Shown: positions 1 through 10,170, counted from the stretch's first letter. The stretch is DNA of 64,000 bases from Oscarella lobularis (GCF_947507565.1 NC_089181.1:1234536-1298535), one strand, 5' to 3'. Numbers and translations: made by a program. Notes: a model not told the origin generated them from the letters alone.

Positions 1-51
1 GCTCGAAAATTCGTCGAAAATCGGCTTCTAACGCGTCGCGGCGGAGGAGTT

Positions 52-208
52 TGTTGTGGATTTTGTCACGCATACGTATGTTTAGGATAGTCACGTGTCC
101 CGGGAATTGACCCCGGCGTGACCAGAGAAGTAAACCAACACACTTAACTCTTCAGCGCGATCCGCTCCCTCGTCGCCCTCCAAACACCCCAGTCGACCCA
201 GCACAACA
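52..208 (+). repeat. 5' LTR
   Basis: 157 bp. It differs from the 3' LTR at six positions by eye (about 4%), so the insertion is not brand new. Confidence 0.9.
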
Positions 209-670
209 TCTGGTGGAGAATCCGGGTAGCCGCGCGCGTCGAAGGGGACTGACGCTGTCTGCGGCGTCCGAGCCGGCCGATCGACGAACTAACGGCTGGA
301 TCTCCCGTCGTCGGTCGGGTAGCGCTAACTGTTCGGCGACGCTGGGTGGCGTCGTCGTCTCCCCGCTGGCTACGACGACGAAAAGAACGACTGCGGTCGG
401 CCGCGCGTGGCCTATGACGGGGGAGGTCCACGCGAGCCATAACAACGGCTCGCGCGGACCACGCGCAACAGTCGGAGCGCACGAGCCTAACGGCACGATA
501 CCGAAGGCGAAGAAGAAACCTACGCCGGTAGCGCGCTACGCCATATCGCCGTACGTCCGACGAAGACTACGATCGGCGCCCATCACGCCGACGACGCCGG
601 CGAGAAGAAAACCGATGACGCCAGCGGCGCGAAGAGGACAAGCGAAGGGGACGGCAAAGACGCAACGCCC

Positions 671-1480
671 TTGCGACGGCAGGCTAGCGTCCGACGGCGC
701 CAAGATCACTCGCGCTCACTCGATAAAGTGACGAACGAATGTTTGACCGTGGGAACAGGCGCGCAATACACGAAATCGGAGAAGAGTAGGCGAACTTCAA
801 TCGATCACAATCGCCGCGAGACAGCGCGGACGACGAGCCGTAGCCGTTCAGACGCGTCGGATCTGGACACGATCATCCGACCTCAATCTCGTCTTCTTGA
901 AGAGCTTGTGGAACATCAGCGAAAAATACAAGAGGACGCTCGAGACTACGGACTGGAAGTCACGAAACGTATCGATATCGCTCGGCGATTCCAACTCGAC
1001 GCCGACCGAAAGAGAAAAGAACATTATGATCGATCACATCACCAGGTCGAATTTCTACCTGGCAGCTTGGTTCTACTCCATCGACCAGTTCTTTCGCCCG
1101 GTCTCGCTACGAAAATGCAGAATAAGTTCACCGGCCCGTATCGTGTGGCTTGTCGATTGTCGGACGTCACGTACGAACTTCAGAATCTTGATACCCAAAG
1201 ACCCGTTCTCACTCACGTGCAACGGATTGTTCCTTATTTTCTTCCAGAGTTGGTCGATGCGAATGGTCATGCTCGTGTCGCTCTGAATTCTACACCACAC
1301 GACGGTGGGTGTGTCACGATGGATCTCGGATCAACACGTCGCGCCCGGTCTACGTCTCCCGTTGAAATTGAACGGCGGGTTAAACGTCGCCTATCGTGCC
1401 CGGAGTTGACGGCGTGCCAAGATCAATGGACGTCGGGATCATCGATGGAGTTGCTGTTCCCAACACCGAATTCACAGTGA
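671..1480 (+). pseudogene. Ty3/gypsy integrase C-terminal remnant (GPY/F-type domain)
   Basis: An open frame of 269 codons. From about residue 75 it reads like the end of a Ty3/gypsy integrase: a helical stretch (EELVEHQRKIQEDA), then RKRKEHYDRSHHQVEFLPGS, LVLLHRP and KFTGPYRVACRLSDVTYEL, the module that follows the integrase core and binds DNA. The DDE core itself is missing. The first 70 residues are Arg/Ser-rich and are probably leader DNA read in frame after an internal deletion. The tail after residue 200 is low complexity. It lies wholly between the two LTRs and is unlikely to make an active enzyme. Confidence 0.75.
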
Positions 1481-1827
1481 CGCGACGGCGTAGACCCATT
1501 GGCCAGAGGAGCCTTTCCGCGCTCGTGGACCAGCCCATTCGTCATCATCTTCATCATTTGTCACCAATACACCGGAACCTCTTTTCAGCTCAAAGTCGAC
1601 TACGCGTTTGGATGGTCGCCCAGTGAGGCGCACCGCAGGTCAAGCCGCCCAGCGCTACGCTGATGAATATTGAAGCTATGTCTATCTCTCACTTTACTTT
1701 ACCCCTTTTTCTTTTTTTTTCCTTCTTTTGTTTTTTTCACGGTCGTTAGAACGTGACGTCTGTCTGTGGCGGCCCTGTTCTTTTCCTGCACCCGGTCTGG
1801 GGGCAGCCCGCTGGAACAAGGAGGGCT

Positions 1828-1984
1828 TGTTGTGGATGTTGTCACGCATGCGTTTGTTTAGGATAGTCACGTGTCCCGGGAATTGACCCCGGCGTGACCA
1901 GAGAAGTAAACCAACACACTCAACTCTTCAGCGCCATCCGCTCCCTCGTCGCCCTCCAAACACCCCGGTCGACCCAGCACAACA
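1828..1984 (+). repeat. 3' LTR
   Basis: 157 bp, same length and same TGTTGTG...CACAACA ends as the 5' LTR, followed directly by the GAGTT target duplication. Confidence 0.9.
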
Positions 1985-2031
1985 GAGTTCGTCGACTAAG
2001 TCGTCACGCGACGCGCGCGCAAGATCGCCGC

Positions 2032-2440
2032 TTCGCTATTAGTGCAGCAGATGTAGCGACCGTGAATTGCCAGCTTCTCTTGCGTAGTGCAATCTGCTGT
2101 CTCGTCAAACATTAAAGCAAAATGCTCCGAATCCTTCAATTTTCGAGGGTTCTTTCTTCAGAGAGCTCAGATATGACGTAAAGCATCTCTTGTATCGATT
2201 TGTAACTGGTTTAGATAGCATTTAGAGCTACTCTAATGTTTTCTTTACTTTCTACTCCCAACCACGAAGCCAGATCTAGGATCGGTTCAAAATTGGTAGT
2301 GTGAGCCAAACGCCGCTTAGTAATAAAATACAGACAACCGATTGCTTGCTCGATTCCTTCAGCAGGAACAACAGGATTTATTCCAAACGCAACGTTTGGC
2401 TTTGAAGCGGGACGCTCCAACTTTACACACGTGATGTGTG
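2032..2440 (-). pseudogene. hAT-like (DUF4371 type) transposase fragment
   Basis: Two pieces on the minus strand read like consecutive parts of a DUF4371/hAT transposase. The first (2420-2211) contains RRLAHTTNFEPILDLASWLG. The second, in another frame (about 2130-2032), contains HFALMFDETADCTTQEKLAI, the usual first-aspartate segment (ALMFDET.D...). A frameshift separates them, and neither the N-terminal zinc finger nor the dimerisation region is visible. The LTR element sits immediately beyond the low-coordinate end, but I could not show that the reading frame resumes on its far side. Confidence 0.5.
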
Positions 2441-3652
2441 ACTCGCATTCTTCGTGTCTAATTATACTTCAAGCCGTTATCGCGTACAGGGCTTCTTCCT
2501 TGAATGGCCTAGCTCCAGAGCGGTGCTTCTAGCAAATACTACATGTCATGCCCCTTGTACAACGATCGTACTTGAGCCAGCTTCTCCCTGTTAGCCACAC
2601 AATTCGAAATCAGGACGATCGCTTTGAATTCGAACTCTTAGAAGTAGGACGACTTGAAGTAGACGCCGCTACGTGAATCTCATTCTCGGCGTCGTTACCG
2701 TCGTCGATAAGCTCACTGTCCTCGTGTCGTTAACTGTTACAGAAAGTGTTGCAGCTGTTCGAGCTATTTGGAACAGGCATTACAAGAGACTCGGCTGTGC
2801 AATTGCTGAGAGACGCTAGCGGAGACGTAGAAGTAGCAGCATCGGTGTTTCTTGAAGCAGATAAGAGTCTTGAATAAATCACTGAAGTTGAATGATTGTA
2901 GCTGTAATTCTGGACGACGATGACCATTTTTTTAACGTTGAGTCTTTGAGCGCATTTGTCGACGAGATCAGGTCAAAATTTGGTACGAAGTTTTCAACGC
3001 TTTACGTAGAACGGAGCGGGAATAGCCTGGAAGTAGCACTAAAATTTTAAAAAATGCCGTAACGTCAAGTTCCTGCGCAACGGAATAAAGGAGCACGCAA
3101 TCGACGCTGGTGGTCTCTCCAGAGAGTTATAGTGCGTTCACACTAGACAAAACAACCGAACCGGACTGTGCTATCATGCTCGCTCGAAATGTGATTGCCG
3201 TTGGTTCCGTCGTCGTACCACCGCATAGACTTACGAAGTCATCTAGTGTGAGATCGGCTAAACCAATAATTAACGTGAAACAGGTATGCCACAAGACGCA
3301 AAACAGGAACTCAACTGTAGATTCTTGCTAAGAAAATCGTGGCAAAGAATCAGGAGAGCGAGTCCTTAAAAGAAACAGCAGCTACATTTTTTTAAGTGCC
3401 AAGTTTGCAATTGAAGAGGGGAAATTTTGCGTGTTGTTAAAAAAAAACATGGCTCGAAGAAAAAGGGACCGGAGATTCTGCACGTGATCACTCTATGTAA
3501 CCTAGGTTGTACGCTTACGAACCTTACATCATCGGAGTGCTACGGGAATGAGGATTTCAATGATTTCATTCGCGTCGCCGTAGAACAAATGTCGTAGAAG
3601 CTAGCGCGCTTTAAACTTAGGAACTTTCTGCGTGGGTGCACTGTACGCTAGA
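2441..3652. other. Intergenic stretch without a supported gene
   Basis: Only short frames with no recognisable domain occur here (for example 2730-2927 minus and 3110-3331 plus). A small inverted-repeat element is annotated at 3131-3253. I see nothing else. Confidence 0.5.
3131..3253. repeat. Possible short inverted-repeat (MITE-like) element
   Basis: GTTCACACTAGA at about 3137-3148 is matched in reverse complement by TCTAGTGTGAGA at 3242-3253 (10 of 12 bases), enclosing about 95 bp of noncoding DNA. The size suits a MITE, but no target duplication was established. Confidence 0.35.
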
Positions 3653-3687
3653 ATAGGGCTTGTGCATGACGTCACACGCGCGCGTTT

Positions 3688-5565
3688 ATGGGTGGCAAGA
3701 ACACTAACTTGTCTGGGTGGCACGCCCGTACTATCTTTTCCGCGCCCCAATCTGGCAAACCGATCGCAGAAATGTCGTCGCGAACCCTCAGTCCCTACTT
3801 TCGAAGTCTTCCATATCTCGCGAAAGGTTGCTATTTGAAGAAACTGGGCATGCTCGGTGTCGATTTCAGCGATCCGTACTCGATGGCCGATAAAGGAACG
3901 CCTTCCGCAACCACTGTAGAATGGCCCGCCACTGCTTACGGCGATATTTACAATTTTTTAATCAATTCCACCAGTTTGTTTACGCGAGAAACCCTAAAAG
4001 CCTATAAAAGCATGGAGGGCTATAAATACCTGGCTTCCGGTTGGGTGACGGACTTGCGCGTCCTAAAGCTCTCTTCTTTTCTTATCACGGCAAAAGTGAG
4101 GCACTCGCAGTCGTTGCAAGATCCGTTTTTGCTTCCGTGGGTTTGTGCCGAAGACAACGGTACCGTTTTATGTGCGCATTGCACTTGCATGGCGGGTCTG
4201 GGAGAAGCCTGCTCCCACATAGCTGCTGTTCTGTTTGCCATTGACGTGAGAAACAGAATTGATGAAGACACATCCTGCACATCGGTGCCATGCTGGTGGA
4301 CAGATTTGTCGAGCAAAGATGCTTTGTATGCTCCAACCGCCGAGATTGATTTCACTCATCCTAAACGGAAATTGTATAACAGTGGGGCAAAGACTCGAGC
4401 CGTAGAAGTATCTGAACCTTGCCAAAAGCCGTCGGCGAACGAGCTTGCTGAATTTTATGAGGAACTCGGCGAGTGCAAGAATCCGTCCATACTGTCTTTA
4501 CAGCCAGCATTTCTCTCGCGCTTTTCATCGCAAAGCGTACCAGCAATTCTTTCCGATCTGTACAACGACTCCATGGCTAGCTTACCATACACTGACCTGG
4601 TGAACGCTGGCGAAGTCATATTTGATGAAATTGAGGTTACTGAAGATCACTGCAAAACAATCGAGCAGGAAACTCGAGCTCAATCAAAGAGTCGTCGATG
4701 GTTTCTGTACCGTACTGGACGCGTGACTGCATCGAACTTTAAAGCTGCTGCTAAAACTAATTCTGAAGCGTCCCTGCCGTCAATATCTCTCATTAAACGT
4801 GTCTGCTATCCGGAGATTTATAAATTTTACTCTTCGGCAACGTCGTGGGGTATTGATCACGAAGGGCAGGCTCTGGAGCAGTATTCCGAACGAAAATCGT
4901 CGTTGCACATGAATTTATTGGTTTCAAAATGCGGTTTGATCGTTAATCGTCGGTATGCTCACCTCGGCGCGTCTCCGAACGCATTGATTTCCTGCGATTG
5001 TTGCGGAAAGGGCGTTGTCGAAATTAAGTGCCCTTTCCGATGTAAGGAAGAATCAATCAGGGAGGTCGCTTCAAAGGGAGATTTCTGCTTGAAGGTGTCG
5101 TCAAATGGTGAACTGTCCTTAGACACAACCCACAGTTACTATTATCAAATACAACTCCAGATGTTTCTTTCATCGACGACGTATGGAGGTTTTATTGTTT
5201 GGGCGCCTGCAGCTTTCCACGTTGAGCGAATTGTGGTGGACAACGATTTTGTTCGTACCGCTACTGAACGTGTCAACCATTTTTACCTTGTTGGTTTAAT
5301 GCCTGAATTGTTAGGAAAATGGTATACGCAACAAAGACCGACGTTGCGACAAGGTGACGATACAGGAGACCAAGACGATGAACAGTACTGCTTCTGCAAA
5401 AGAGACGACGTCGAGGGAGATATGATAGAGTGCGGAAATGGTACCTGTATTATCCAGTGGTTTCATTAGCGATGCCTACGTCTGTCAAAGGTTCCAAAAG
5501 GTAAATGGTATTGCCCCGAGTGCCGGCAAAGCAGATCTTCAAAGAAAAAGACACTTTCCAAATAG
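3688..5565 (+). pseudogene. SWIM zinc finger - YqaJ exonuclease - PHD finger protein, with nonsense codon
   Basis: About 625 codons. A SWIM finger lies at residues 164-178 (CTCMAGLGEACSH, C-x-C-x7-C-x-H). A YqaJ/lambda-exonuclease-like domain starts near residue 334 (RRWFLYRTGRVTASNF), with HEGQALEQY and VEIKCPF carrying the expected Glu and E-x-K residues. The usual SPD motif reads GASPNALIS, so the catalytic Asp is Asn. A C-terminal PHD finger begins YCFCKRDDVEGDMIECGNG. A TAG at 5467-5469 interrupts it, and the same frame continues through the remaining PHD cysteines (WYCPECR) to a second TAG at 5563-5565. The start could be 3688 or an in-frame ATG near 3772. The product would be the accessory nuclease of the transposon. 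Confidence 0.8.
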
Positions 5566-5581
5566 CAATACATTAACATAC

Positions 5582-7113
5582 TCAAACCGCAGGAATAATA
5601 GATTCGCAACAGTTGCATAGTGCGCAACCTACAAAGGCTATTTTGTCCAGAATACTCACACCCGAACCGTCGGTACACTTGATGAATTCGATCGGGACGG
5701 TGGAGCTTAGAATAGTGTATTTTCCTCGTAGAAGGGAGATTGCTCGCTCAATGTGGATTCTGACACGCGATAGCTTTCTCGCTAAATCCACATCTTCTTT
5801 CGGAAGTTGTTTTCGACCCTTTGTAAAAGGCGGAATCTTCAGGACTGCCCCGTAGGATCCGACAGATTGCGCGATATTGAAGCCTCTGTCCGCTAACAGT
5901 TCATCGCCCGGCAGAAGTTTACGTAAAATGCCATATTGCTCAGTCAAATATTTATCTGACGTTCTGCCGCCCCAGCCTCTTGATATGAACGTGATGACTC
6001 CGGTAGGACAAATAGAAATTAAAAATTTGACTGTTTGATGATGCTTGTAGTTTGAATACGACTGTGCTTTAGCTTTAAGGTCGCTTGGTCGTTCTGCGAA
6101 AACTTCAAAACAGTCTATGATGGCGATGCATCGCGGGAAAGAGCTCTTGAATTGCCTTGGCAGCACTTGACGCAATATTTCCTGATCAGGCCATTGCACG
6201 AGAGGACTTAATCGAATATACAAGATATTAAGCCATCTATGAAAGTATCGGCTGAATGTTGTCTGGTCAACATTCAGTCTGTAAGCAATATCCTGATGTG
6301 TCAAATTCAGCCTCAGTTTGCTGAGAACGGCAACAAACTGGCTAAATAGAGGAACAGCATACGTTGACGAATTTGCATCCAGGGAACGAGATGCCAGTCT
6401 AAACACAGCATGGAGATGCCTATAAGATGGCAATCCTGTATAAATTTAACTCTGTCATGGTCGTTGCTTAGACGTTCTTGCGAGAAGTCGGAAACTGCAG
6501 AGTCTTTGAGGAGCTGCATTTCTTGCCGCATTTGATTGCACTCATCCAGTGCTGATTGAATGTCCTCACCAGACATATCAGTCTGAGTCCCCACCGAGAT
6601 ACATTCTTTGTTTAAGTCGTCGACAGTTCCGCCCAATCTCAAAAAAGCGGAGGCGGCGCGATGTGCCTCTTCTGCAGCTTCTTCAGCAGCCGCTCTGGAA
6701 CGGGTGAAAGCACGCTCTCTTTGTTCTTGACGCCTCACTTTCGCCGCCTTCTGTTGCGCAGCGGCGTTGCGCAGACGAACTTCTGTACATGATACGCGAC
6801 GCTCGTATGAATGGACGTTCGCCAATTGCGCGGCCTTCGCAGGGCTAGACGTGAATGTAAAGACACTAGGAACGTAATCGGGCGAAAGTGGATCTTTCGA
6901 TCGCTTGCCCCAAACGAAATGACGAGAGCAGACGTAGCTGTACTCAGTCGGCTGCCAACTAACACGTCGTATGGCCTGCACCCATCGTTTTCGCAACTCT
7001 GTACCTTCAGGTGGAAACCTGTAGAAGCTCAGTTTCGATGAAGGAACACAGCGCGACGTGCAGTTCACTGCGAAACAGGACTTCACCATGCCACCCACTA
7101 AAGGTGTCGACAA
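5582..7113 (-). pseudogene. THAP - DDE (DDE_Tnp_4-like) transposase, frameshifted
   Basis: The N-terminal half (7113-6440) carries a THAP DNA-binding domain. It begins at the internal Met near 7089 (MVKSCFAVNC) and runs to YVCSRHF, giving the C2-C-H zinc ligands. A basic, probably coiled segment and a short acidic linker follow. The C-terminal half (about 6433-5582, another frame) is a DDE transposase: PSYRHLHAVFRL, CIAIIDCFEVF (first Asp), GWGGRTSDKYL, LLADRGFNI (second Asp) and RVRIHIERAISLLRGKY (Glu). The two halves fit together if one base is missing in the short A/T run at about 6442-6447. It probably binds the transposon ends and cuts and joins DNA. The frameshift leaves this copy nonfunctional. 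Confidence 0.85.
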
Positions 7114-7159
7114 CAGGTCACGTGGTATTGTGACGCGTCATGCACAAGCCCTATCCCTA

Positions 7160-7844
7160 GCACATCCGGGACATGTGCCCGGGAGCACATGCTACCGCTT
7201 TGAAATCCCTTCAATAATATTAGATAATGATTACAAAATGATTTTTATTTACCATCTGAGCCTGTTTAGAGTTCGTCGAAGAGACGTTGGATTGTTCGAC
7301 AAGCAGCGTAGACGACGATCAAGAGAACGTTTAACGGAGTCACGTCGATCGAAATTTCAAGCAAATACGCCAATTCTCGAGATAATAGGGAACAACAAGA
7401 AACGCATTTCATAAAATGCCAGGGGCTAGGAATCGAAACGAGCCAGAAAAAAGGCACAGATTCTAAATAGAAAAAGAATGAACGAACGCATAAACCAAAA
7501 TCGAATTTCAGCTATTGGAATTACGAATGAACGTGAACCATCACAAAGTCGCTTGACACGGAACTCTCAAGTTCTATAGGTAAGAAAGTTGTCACAAGCA
7601 CAAAAGTTTTTTCGTGATCGATCGGACATTTATATCGTATTGAAAACCTTGGGGGTGCATGTGTTGGGTTCTGTATTTTCGCGCTTTTACATTATCCCGT
7701 ATATTATTGAAGGGCGGAGCTTCCCACGAAAAAGAGAAGTCTTTAGCATTACTAAAGACCCAGAAAACGCCGCTTCGCCAATTTCAGTGTTGCTAACGAG
7801 ATTAGCGCGCGCTTTATTGGATCCGGGGCATAAAGTGAATTCGT
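7160..7844. other. Intergenic stretch without a supported gene
   Basis: A short palindrome, CCGGGACATGTGCCCGG, lies at about 7168-7184. Small open frames (7058-7414, 7589-7846) have no recognisable domain. Confidence 0.4.
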
Positions 7845-7925
7845 GACGACAACGACAACGCCGACAACGCCGACTACGACGACTACGACGACTACGACGA
7901 CGACTACGACGACGACGACGACGAG
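7845..7925. repeat. GAC/ACG-type trinucleotide microsatellite
   Basis: Imperfect run of ACG/GAC triplets (acgacaacgacaacgccgac and onward). It lies directly upstream of the kinesin-like exons and would encode Thr, Asp or Arg runs depending on frame. Confidence 0.85.
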
Positions 7926-7932
7926 CGACATG

Positions 7933-8420
7933 TATCAGCGACTTCAGGACAACGGACGATTTCGTCGACTACATCGCCTACGACTGCATTCGCTTCGAAA
8001 TCTACGGCAATCGTAGTATAGGCTTCTCCGAGGCGCTGATTCAGCGCTCAAAAATCGATCGCTATCTGAAAGGCATATAGCAGAAGGAGAAAAAGAGAGA
8101 CGTAGTATTATTTCTATTATTCTGCGTAGGTGGAGCGAAGTGCTGAAGCGATTTGAAGTGATCGTCGAAGGGATGGAGCTGAACGAGACGGGCGAATATG
8201 CGCCAGTGCAGCTGGTCGAACGACCGGACAACAAAACGGGCGGAATATTTCTTCTCAAGCAGGACCGTACCCCATCTTCCTGACGACGCGTCTATTTTCA
8301 TCACTATCCGCAACGGCGTAAGATGCGAGACTGTCTCTACACTTCCTTGCCAAGCCCTTGACTGCTTTTTCCTTGAAGGAGTTATGACGTATGACCTCGG
8401 CCTTTTGTATCCAATATGAA
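7933..8420 (+). pseudogene. Kinesin-3 family (KIF1/KIF13-like) tail-domain fragment
   Basis: Three plus-strand pieces match consecutive parts of the kinesin-3 region after the FHA and coiled coils. They are DDFVDYIAYDCIRFEIYGN (about 7940-8010), RRWSEVLKRFEVIVEGMELN followed by ETGEYAPVQLVERPDNKTGG IFLLKQ (about 8125-8255), and TVPHLPDDASIFITI (about 8265-8310). Compare the usual ELNE.GEY.PVEV...D..TGGIFQLRQ in KIF13/KIF1. The pieces lie in different frames; the first gap may be an intron (GTAGTATAG at about 8014), the second is a shift. No motor domain is present, so this is a partial gene or relic. Calling KIF13 rather than KIF1 is not secure. Confidence 0.55.
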
Positions 8421-8440
8421 CCTAATGATAAACAGTGATT

Positions 8441-8902
8441 TTAGAGCGTATAAAGTAACCTTTTACGTACTGTCACAGAAGGAGACTTGGAAGCAATCAT
8501 GTGCGGCGTCGTTACACCTGCTCTACCGGGAGTAGTCGGATCAGAGGGCGCCGCATGAGAAGTGGACAACGCCCCCGGCAGCTCTTCATATAGGCGCTGT
8601 TTCAAGGCAAGACATCGACTGTACGCTGCAAAGCATTTCCTGGACATGTATCTCGCCCCGTTCACTTCCATCGGCGGCTGACCAGACTTCTCCTCGACGA
8701 GAGCTTTCCAGAACGACATCAGTGGAATCGCTGACGGATTCTCAAGCAGACGTCTTTCTCGTGGCCGGGAAGAGAGGTCCTTTCCTCACGCGACGCAAGT
8801 GATGTTCAACAGTGCACTCGACATGTGCGTGAAGGCGTGGGACAAAAGGTGGGCATATATAATTACTTAATTTTATTGGTACATGCCACTGGTACAGACT
8901 GA
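8441..8902. other. Unassigned sequence next to the kinesin-like fragment
   Basis: A 92-codon minus-strand frame (8719-8441, FWKALVEEKSG...LKQRLYEELPGAL) and an open plus-strand piece near 8720-8800 (SLTDSQADVFLVAGKRG) are present. I cannot assign either one. The plus piece could be further kinesin coding sequence. Confidence 0.25.
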
Positions 8903-9467
8903 GTGTGCGCAGGTGACCAGACCCTTTTCCTCCCCGAGCGAAGAGGTCTGGCCCCCAGACTAATCACAGCTAAGGAAGAGCTCGAAGACAAGATGAAAAG
9001 CACTAAGACAAATGAACCAAATATTGAAGAGAATCTACAGGAAACAGAAGATGAGCCAAAGAGCAAGAGGTCCAAACTTGATGCTTTGCTTGGCATTGAA
9101 GAAACAGGTGGAACTCCTGCCGAAACAAATGAGCTCGAAGAATATTTAGCAGAAAGAAACCAGCCAGGCTGTACCGATCCCCTTTCCTGGGGGGAAAATG
9201 CTGAAAAGAAATTTCCTGGACTTTCTTGCATTGCCAAGCGCCATCTCGGCATTCCCTCAACATATCTACTCCTTCAGAAAGATGTTTTCAAAGGCAGGAG
9301 TAACAGTAACAAAGCAAAGAAGCTGCCTTCACCCATCTAGTGTAGATAAGCTAATTTCTCCACAATCACTTTTTTCTGCAGAAATGACTTTTACTGCACT
9401 TTTTAGTCTTCATAGATTTCACCGTATTTTGTCATTCACATTTTTCTGGCAGCGTCTCATTAGATAG
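8903..9467 (+). pseudogene. hAT (ZBED-type) transposase C-terminal fragment
   Basis: The first frame (145 codons) ends with DPLSWGENAEKKFPGLSCIA KRHLGIPST. This is the hAT dimerisation region, normally DPL.WW......P.L...A...L..PAT. The next part of the same domain, FSKAGVTVTKQRSCLHPSSV DKLI, lies in another frame at 9290-9355, so a single-base frameshift splits the domain at about 9270-9290. The acidic linker before it (EETGGTPAETNELEEYL) is also typical. One Trp of the WW pair is Gly. The catalytic core is missing, so this is a 5'-truncated relic. Confidence 0.75.
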
Positions 9468-9771
9468 CGTTAATTTTAATGTGTTTTAAATATGGTCTAA
9501 CGTTGTATAGAGAAAATAGCATAATTAGTAACGCGCGTTAGCGAAACTTCGAACCTTCGAATGTTAGCGACAACGAAGCTTCGAAGGTTGCATTTTAGCC
9601 TTCGTTCCAACACTAATTACGACTTCTTACAAAACGGCACTGAGGACAGTCGACAGCCTCGGAGTGAAACCATGACTCCGCTGTTCTTGAGTGGAAAAGC
9701 GCTCTGGAAAAAAAAACATGCCAACGCACAGCGAAACAGCAGGCAACAGTTCGCATTTTACGTACTTCGGA
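9468..9771. other. AT-rich noncoding stretch
   Basis: It contains overlapping short palindromes around CTTCGAACCTTCGAA and AAGCTTCGAAGG (9545-9590). No gene seen. Confidence 0.4.
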
Positions 9772-9992
9772 GGCAACGAGCGCGACTAAGGCGACGAGCA
9801 CCACGAGCACGACGACAGCGACGAGCACGACGAAGGCGACGATCACGTCGACGGCAACTACGAACGAAAAGACGACGACGAAGGCATCGAGCACGACGGC
9901 CAACGCGACGATGGCTAACTCCTCGGCGGAGATGAGCGCTCTAGGTTGGGCGACATGTCAGGAGACCCGTCCTTCATCGACCTGTCATCAAT
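9772..9992 (+). other. Thr/Ser-rich (mucin-like) low-complexity open stretch
   Basis: Read from 9772, the DNA encodes a run dominated by Thr, Ser and Ala (TSATKATSTTSTTTATSTTK and onward) until TAG at about 9990. The DNA is a degenerate ACG/AGC repeat. It could be a fragment of a secreted mucin-like protein or a simple repeat with no protein. The other frames give poly-Arg or poly-Val and look worse. Confidence 0.3.
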
Positions 9993-10170
9993 CTCGATAG
10001 GCGACTTGTCTTGCGAATCTTTCAACGCCAACTTCGGGCGAATTAAGTCTTTCCCAACGTTCAAAATAGTCGGAGACAATCTGGATCGCACTGTTAATAC
10101 GCGTTTCATGCGATTTGCTCACCAGGCACAGTCTTGTCACTACTTCCACTACCACGCGGCGGGTGACTGA
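9946..10170 (+). pseudogene. DUF6589-like transposon protein fragment
   Basis: A 74-codon frame contains FPTFKIVGDNLDRTVNTRFM followed by RFAHQAQSCHYFHYHA. The pattern IVGDN.D......R......QS.H.FH is what I recall for the conserved segment of DUF6589-type proteins, which are spread by transposons in invertebrates and fungi. Nothing further of the protein is seen downstream. The match is from memory of the motif. Confidence 0.4.

Larger units (their letters stand above)
52..1984 (+). mobile_element. Short non-autonomous LTR retrotransposon, Ty3/gypsy type, with perfect target duplication
   Basis: Two 157-bp direct repeats (52-208 and 1828-1984) begin TGTTGTG and end CACAACA. The element is flanked on both sides by GAGTT (47-51 and 1985-1989), a 5-bp target duplication. 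A candidate primer binding site, TGGTGGAGAATCCGGG, lies two bases inside the left LTR (211-226), and a purine-rich tract (about 1812-1826) precedes the right LTR. The interior is only about 1.6 kb and carries recognisable coding sequence just for the end of integrase. Gag, protease, reverse transcriptase and RNase H are absent, so movement would need enzymes from an intact relative. An Arg/Thr-rich open stretch at 213-731 could be leftover gag or leader but matches nothing I know. Confidence 0.9.
3653..7155. mobile_element. Two-gene DNA transposon, ISL2EU-like (YqaJ exonuclease plus THAP-DDE transposase)
   Basis: Terminal inverted repeats ATAGGGCTTGTGCATGACG (from 3653/3654) and its complement (ending 7154) bound a 3.5-kb unit with two convergent genes whose stops are 17 bp apart. 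Subterminal GGGTGGCA is also inverted (about 3690 and 7090). CTAG occurs just outside the repeat on both sides (about 3648-3651 and 7157-7160), but it is palindromic, so it may be a target duplication or an extension of the repeat. From family knowledge, ISL2EU elements pair a THAP/DDE transposase with a YqaJ-type nuclease. The assignment rests on that gene pair. Both genes are broken, so this copy is inactive. Confidence 0.8.

Noticed and set aside
144..496. Two overlapping minus-strand frames in the LTR element leader
   Set aside because: Arg/Ser-rich translations of GC-rich DNA, opposite to the element's own direction.
3688..5565. Viral origin for the YqaJ recombinase gene
   Set aside because: The inverted repeats and partner THAP-DDE gene show that it belongs to a DNA transposon. 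No viral genes are nearby.
9561..9935. Poly-Arg and poly-Val frames over the ACG/AGC repeat
   Set aside because: Simple-repeat artefacts. Only the Thr/Ser frame is even plausible as protein.
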